Below, one piece after another: positions 60,917 to 64,000 of a DNA stretch of 64,000 nt. The notes beneath the pieces were generated by a model, which was not told the DNA's origin, searched no databases, and saw only the letters and a list, made by a program, of their open reading frames with translations. The stretch comes from Arthrobacter alpinus (GTDB lineage Bacteria > Actinomycetota > Actinomycetes > Actinomycetales > Micrococcaceae): contig NZ_CP013200.1 in NCBI RefSeq assembly GCF_001445575.1, positions 3,162,001 through 3,226,000 on the forward strand. Direction: 5' to 3'. A program made the position numbers and the translations under genes. Numbering within the stretch: position 1 is the stretch's first letter; the number at the start of each line of letters is the position of its first letter.

Positions 60917-62821
60917 TCAGGCCTGGACCGCGCCGGCGATTTGCTGGAGCGAAATAATAACGAATTCGGCTGGCTTGAGCGGCGCGAAACCCACCAGTAT
61001 GTTCACCACACCGGCGTTGATGTCGTTCTGCGTGGTGGTTTCGGAGTCGCACTTCACAAAGTACGCGTCCTTGGGCGTGGACCCTTGGAAGGCGCCCTGC
61101 CTAAACAAATCGTGCATGAACGCACCCACGTTGAGACGGACCTGCGCCCACAGCGGTTCATCATTGGGTTCAAACACGACCCACTGTGTGCCACGGAACA
61201 GGCTCTCCTCGATGAACAGCGCCGTACGGCGCACGGGCAGGTATTTCCATTCCGAAGCCAGCTGGTCGTTCCCTTCGAGGGTGCGCGCACCCCATGCCAC
61301 CGTGCCGGAGGCTGGGAAGGTGCGCAGGCAGTTCACGCCCAGCGGGTTCAGGTTTCCGTTTTCGGCATCCGTCAGCGGCACCGTGAGCTTCTGGGTGCCG
61401 TTGACTGTGGCCTCCAGGCCGGCGGGCGCCTTCCAGACACCCCGGCTACTGTCTGTGCGGGCCATGATTCCAGCCAGGGCACCGCTGGGCACCAGTTCCC
61501 CGGGCCTGTTGTCGCGCAGCGGATCCGGCACCACCATCCGGGGGAAATACAGCACCGCGTAGTTACTGGTGGTGGCTACGGCCTGGTTTGCCATGCCTGT
61601 GACGACCTCTGCCGCTTCGCTCCAGTCATGCGGGGAGTCGAGCACCAGGACAGCCCGGCGCGCCTGGCAGTAGGCCACTGCATCCGGAACAAGAGCACCG
61701 TACTCAATGTCGCCGTCGTTGGGACCGCCACTGGCGCCTGCTTGGTACGGCGGGATGCACAGCAGGTTGAACAGGTCCGCATTGTCCAGAGCGTAGAGGC
61801 CCCGCTTTGCCGCCCGCTTACCCTGTCCATTGAAGTCGGTGCTGTCCAGTGCAAGGCCGTCACTCGCCTGGCCATCTGGCGCCACTACGGTGTTGGTGGC
61901 CGGCAGTTCAGCGTCTGTTGCCGTAGCAGCCACGTAGTTGTCGGCCCATGGGTCAAACTGGCCCTTCCCATTGTTGGGCTCCGGGCTCTCCGGCGGGACC
62001 GTCCCCGGCGCCCCCGCAGCGGCGACGAGTGCCGATTCGGCCGCCAGCACCAAGTCCACGCGGCGGCGGTTGCCGGTCTCAATGGACACGTTGAGGAAAG
62101 TTTCCACGTTGCCGGTGCTGGCATCGCGGACCATGAGGTTGAAGATATTGGGCACCGTGGTGTCGGCATTGGTCACCGGGTCCTTCACATGCAGCAGCTT
62201 GACCCGGGCACGTAACCCGTTGCCCCAAGCACCCGGTGCCTTTGCTGTCAGGACCAGGCCACCGAGGGCAAGGGTTGCAAAGTCCAGCTGGGTTGCCGCG
62301 AGGGCTGCTGCCACGGCTGCGGCCTGCACCGATGCCACCGTGGCACCCGCTGTGACGGCCGTCTTTGCTGCGGTTGCCACCTTCTGTGCCAGGGCCTTGG
62401 CGGCCTGATCCACATAGGTGTCTGCCTTCGTCTGTGCGGCGTCGGCTGCGAGCGCCGGCGTTGCGCCGGACACAGCATTGGCCGTGTCCATGGCAATCTT
62501 GCGGGCCGCGATGGTTCCGGCACCCTGCGTCTGGCCAACTGCGTCTGGGGCGCTGTTGTGGAACAGGCGGACAACGATCGCCCGCCTGCCGCCGTTTCTG
62601 TAGAAGTCGCGGACGGCGTAGCCCAAGGAGCTTTGCAGCCAGAGACCGCCAAATGTCCGTTCAAAGTCGGAGTAGCTGTTGATGCTCACGGGAGTGTCGG
62701 CCGGACCTCTGGCGGCCCTCCCAATGAAGGCGGTGATGGAGGTTGCCACTCCGGTGATGGTGTGGACGCCGCTGTCTACTTCGGTGATGTAGACGCCCGG
62801 ATAACTTGTTGACACTGGCAT
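60917..62821 (-). CDS. contractile tail sheath protein
   Basis: The ATG at 62821 (MPVSTSYPGVYITEV) gives 634 residues; an extension of ten residues upstream is unlikely. The N-terminal domain has SYPGVYITEVDSGVHTITGVATSITAFIGRAARGP and NGGRRAIVVRLF. The C-terminal domain has LDSPHDWSEAA, the conserved GVWKAPAGLEA, and DAYFVKCDSETTTQNDINAGVVNILVGFAPLKPAEFVIISLQQ, the typical sheath ending. An unusual Ala-rich insertion occupies about residues 92-183, before the GAWGNGLR motif. This is the first gene of the block and the only sheath gene. Confidence 0.95.
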   Translation of the reverse strand: MPVSTSYPGVYITEVDSGVHTITGVATSITAFIGRAARGPADTPVSINSYSDFERTFGGLWLQSSLGYAVRDFYRNGGRRAIVVRLFHNSAPDAVGQTQGAGTIAARKIAMDTANAVSGATPALAADAAQTKADTYVDQAAKALAQKVATAAKTAVTAGATVASVQAAAVAAALAATQLDFATLALGGLVLTAKAPGAWGNGLRARVKLLHVKDPVTNADTTVPNIFNLMVRDASTGNVETFLNVSIETGNRRRVDLVLAAESALVAAAGAPGTVPPESPEPNNGKGQFDPWADNYVAATATDAELPATNTVVAPDGQASDGLALDSTDFNGQGKRAAKRGLYALDNADLFNLLCIPPYQAGASGGPNDGDIEYGALVPDAVAYCQARRAVLVLDSPHDWSEAAEVVTGMANQAVATTSNYAVLYFPRMVVPDPLRDNRPGELVPSGALAGIMARTDSSRGVWKAPAGLEATVNGTQKLTVPLTDAENGNLNPLGVNCLRTFPASGTVAWGARTLEGNDQLASEWKYLPVRRTALFIEESLFRGTQWVVFEPNDEPLWAQVRLNVGAFMHDLFRQGAFQGSTPKDAYFVKCDSETTTQNDINAGVVNILVGFAPLKPAEFVIISLQQIAGAVQA

Positions 62822-63154
62822 GAGAACCCCACCAGGACTGGAGCTGCACAATTTTTGGGCGCTAAACGGAGCCTAGGTGGCGGGCCGCCGTAGCGATGAA
62901 AAACTCGGGTCATACAACAACTAATAATCCAAAGAATGCGCCCCACATGCACGCGGTGTCAACAACATATTTCTCTCGCAAAATTCACCCTCACCGTTGC
63001 CATTTCGCTCCAGAAATTTCTCTCACAACTCAGCCATGGACCGGCCACAGAATCTTCCATGGGCCCATCAAACGCATGATGCCGCTGTGATCCTGAACGC
63101 GGCGGCACTGATCGCTATGGGCTTGTACCCGGGCCGCGGTTGATGAGGTCATGC
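62822..63154 (-). promoter_or_regulatory. intergenic region with possible injection-system promoter
   Basis: This 333-base gap is clearly AT-richer than the operon behind it. On the minus strand TTGACA (62962-62957) is a perfect -35 hexamer, but no good -10 lies at the right spacing; an AT-rich stretch (ggattattagttgttgtatg) follows further down. The sheath start is about 135 bases from the hexamer, with GGTGGGG as a possible ribosome binding site. I see no gene here. Confidence 0.35.
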
Positions 63155-63976
63155 CTAGGCCTGCCAAGACGCCAGTGCCACCGGCCGGGAATCCCCCAGG
63201 CGGCCCATGGCCACTGTGGGAGAAAGACCACAGAACGTCTCAAACTCATGGATCAGGTGCATTTGGTCGTGATAGCCAGCGCCGACCGAGATGTCCAGCC
63301 ACGACTTCTCCGGGCAACGGACTTTGGCGTCTAATGCCGACTGGAAGCGCGCCACCCGCGCGAACCGCTTCGGCGTAACGCCGAGTTCGCGAATGAAGGC
63401 CCTCTCCAGCTCCCGCACACACAGGTTCATTTGCCATGCCAAATCCGTGATGGCGATGCGACCGTCACACCGGGCCAGCAGGGACACCGCTGCCGACGTG
63501 GCGGTCGGTGCGCCCCTGTCCAGACACAACTGCCGGTACAGGAACGCCTCCGCCAGCTCTATTCGCTCAAGAAAGCTGGTTGATTCGGCCAAGACGTTCC
63601 ACAGTTCCTCAAGGGGACGTCCCAACACGTCCCGCGAATCGAAATGCCTCTCCGCCACCAGTCGGCTCGGCACCCGAAACAGCGTCCATAGGGCCATGGG
63701 CGCCAAGAAGATGGCGAAGGAATCGATGGTGCCCTCGAACCGCAGACTGGTGACCGAATGCGTGTGCGGCCCCACCAGGGACATGGGGCGGGTACTCTCA
63801 CAGCTGCCATCTTGCAACTGGACTCGCAAAGGGTCACCGAAATCGAAGTGGATCACCGTTTCCAGAAAGGCCGGCATCGGCTGGGGGTCGAAAGTTCCTG
63901 TCAGGGTGCGCTGGGCGAACGCCCGCACAAATGGGCGCAAGACAGGCGAGGCAGGGGCGGATTGGACAGTTCGCAT
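63155..63976 (-). CDS. AraC-family transcriptional regulator
   Basis: The ATG-started form beginning MRTVQSAPASP has 273 residues and a plausible ribosome binding site (GAGAAGG); a TTG three codons upstream is an alternative. The N-terminal 150 residues resemble a cupin-like sensor (FLETVIHFDFGDPLRVQL, PHTHSVTSLRFEGTIDSFAIFLAP). The C-terminal helix-turn-helix pair includes IAITDLAWQMNLCVRELERAFIRELGVTPKRFARVARFQ and WLDISVGAGYHDQMHLIHEFETFCGLSP, the AraC signature. The gene lies 333 bases upstream of the sheath gene on the same strand. It could control the injection system, or be unrelated. Confidence 0.9.
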   Translation of the reverse strand: MRTVQSAPASPVLRPFVRAFAQRTLTGTFDPQPMPAFLETVIHFDFGDPLRVQLQDGSCESTRPMSLVGPHTHSVTSLRFEGTIDSFAIFLAPMALWTLFRVPSRLVAERHFDSRDVLGRPLEELWNVLAESTSFLERIELAEAFLYRQLCLDRGAPTATSAAVSLLARCDGRIAITDLAWQMNLCVRELERAFIRELGVTPKRFARVARFQSALDAKVRCPEKSWLDISVGAGYHDQMHLIHEFETFCGLSPTVAMGRLGDSRPVALASWQA

Positions 63977-64000
63977 CGATCCCAAACCTTCTCACCCGGG

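Noticed and set aside
38668..62821. Prophage or type VI secretion system
   Set aside because: No capsid, portal, terminase, integrase or lysis genes are present, and no TssJLM membrane complex or ClpV is seen. DUF4157, DUF4255 and the AAA+ ATPase favour eCIS.
1..64000. CRISPR arrays, tRNA or rRNA genes, insertion sequences
   Set aside because: I found no regularly spaced repeats, no cloverleaf-like tRNA sequences, no rRNA segments and no transposase-like proteins.

Overview
The window comes from a high-GC Gram-positive bacterium of the Actinobacteria, most likely an Arthrobacter-like member of the Micrococcaceae. This is inferred from three things. The division and cell-wall (dcw) cluster has an actinobacterial layout with no ftsA: DivIVA/Wag31, YggT, SepF, YggS and PgeF follow FtsZ. 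An idsA / Rv2175c-like / PASTA-kinase / class II DAHP synthase neighbourhood resembles that of mycobacteria. MurE lacks the DNPR signature of meso-diaminopimelate enzymes, which fits a lysine-type peptidoglycan.

Region 1 (1-22300, all minus strand) is a nearly complete dcw cluster. In transcription order it reads mraZ, rsmH, ftsL, ftsI, murE, murF, mraY, murD, ftsW, murG, murC, ftsQ, ftsZ, pgeF, yggS, sepF, yggT, divIVA, lspA and a truncated rluD. Most genes from rsmH to ftsQ overlap or nearly touch. Control elements are visible: three GTGGAG repeats at the mraZ promoter, a hairpin in the rsmH leader that fits the described mraW RNA motif, a long palindrome at a putative ftsZ promoter and a palindrome at a putative divIVA promoter.

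Region 2 (22700-38500, both strands) is ordinary chromosomal content: a DUF3040 membrane protein, DNA polymerase IV, a lipoprotein, a polyprenyl diphosphate synthase, an Rv2175c-like DNA-binding protein, a LysM/lytic transglycosylase, a PknL/PknB-like PASTA kinase, DAHP synthase, a PlsC acyltransferase, an esterase, a membrane protein, a ROK glucokinase and an acyl-CoA synthetase. Several gene ends carry unusually long hairpins.

Region 3 (38668-62821, minus strand) is the most interesting part. It is one tightly coupled block of twenty genes encoding an extracellular-type contractile injection system (eCIS). Going downstream it encodes the sheath, tube, a T4-baseplate-like zinc-ribbon protein, an IGRIEVR-motif protein, a DUF4255 cap, an AAA+ ATPase, a small protein, a DUF4157-OmpA protein, a DUF4157 protein ending in an anthrax-lethal-factor-like zinc peptidase (a probable effector), an unknown protein, a hub protein and a LysM protein (a split Afp7), a gpD hub and a gp5 spike (a split VgrG), a PAAR-like tip, gp25, two gpJ-type baseplate proteins (the second frameshifted), a large tail protein I/beta-helix protein and a DUF6519 protein. 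There is no capsid, terminase, integrase or type VI membrane complex, and no obvious tape-measure or tail-fibre gene. An AraC-type regulator gene lies upstream on the same strand (63155-63976).
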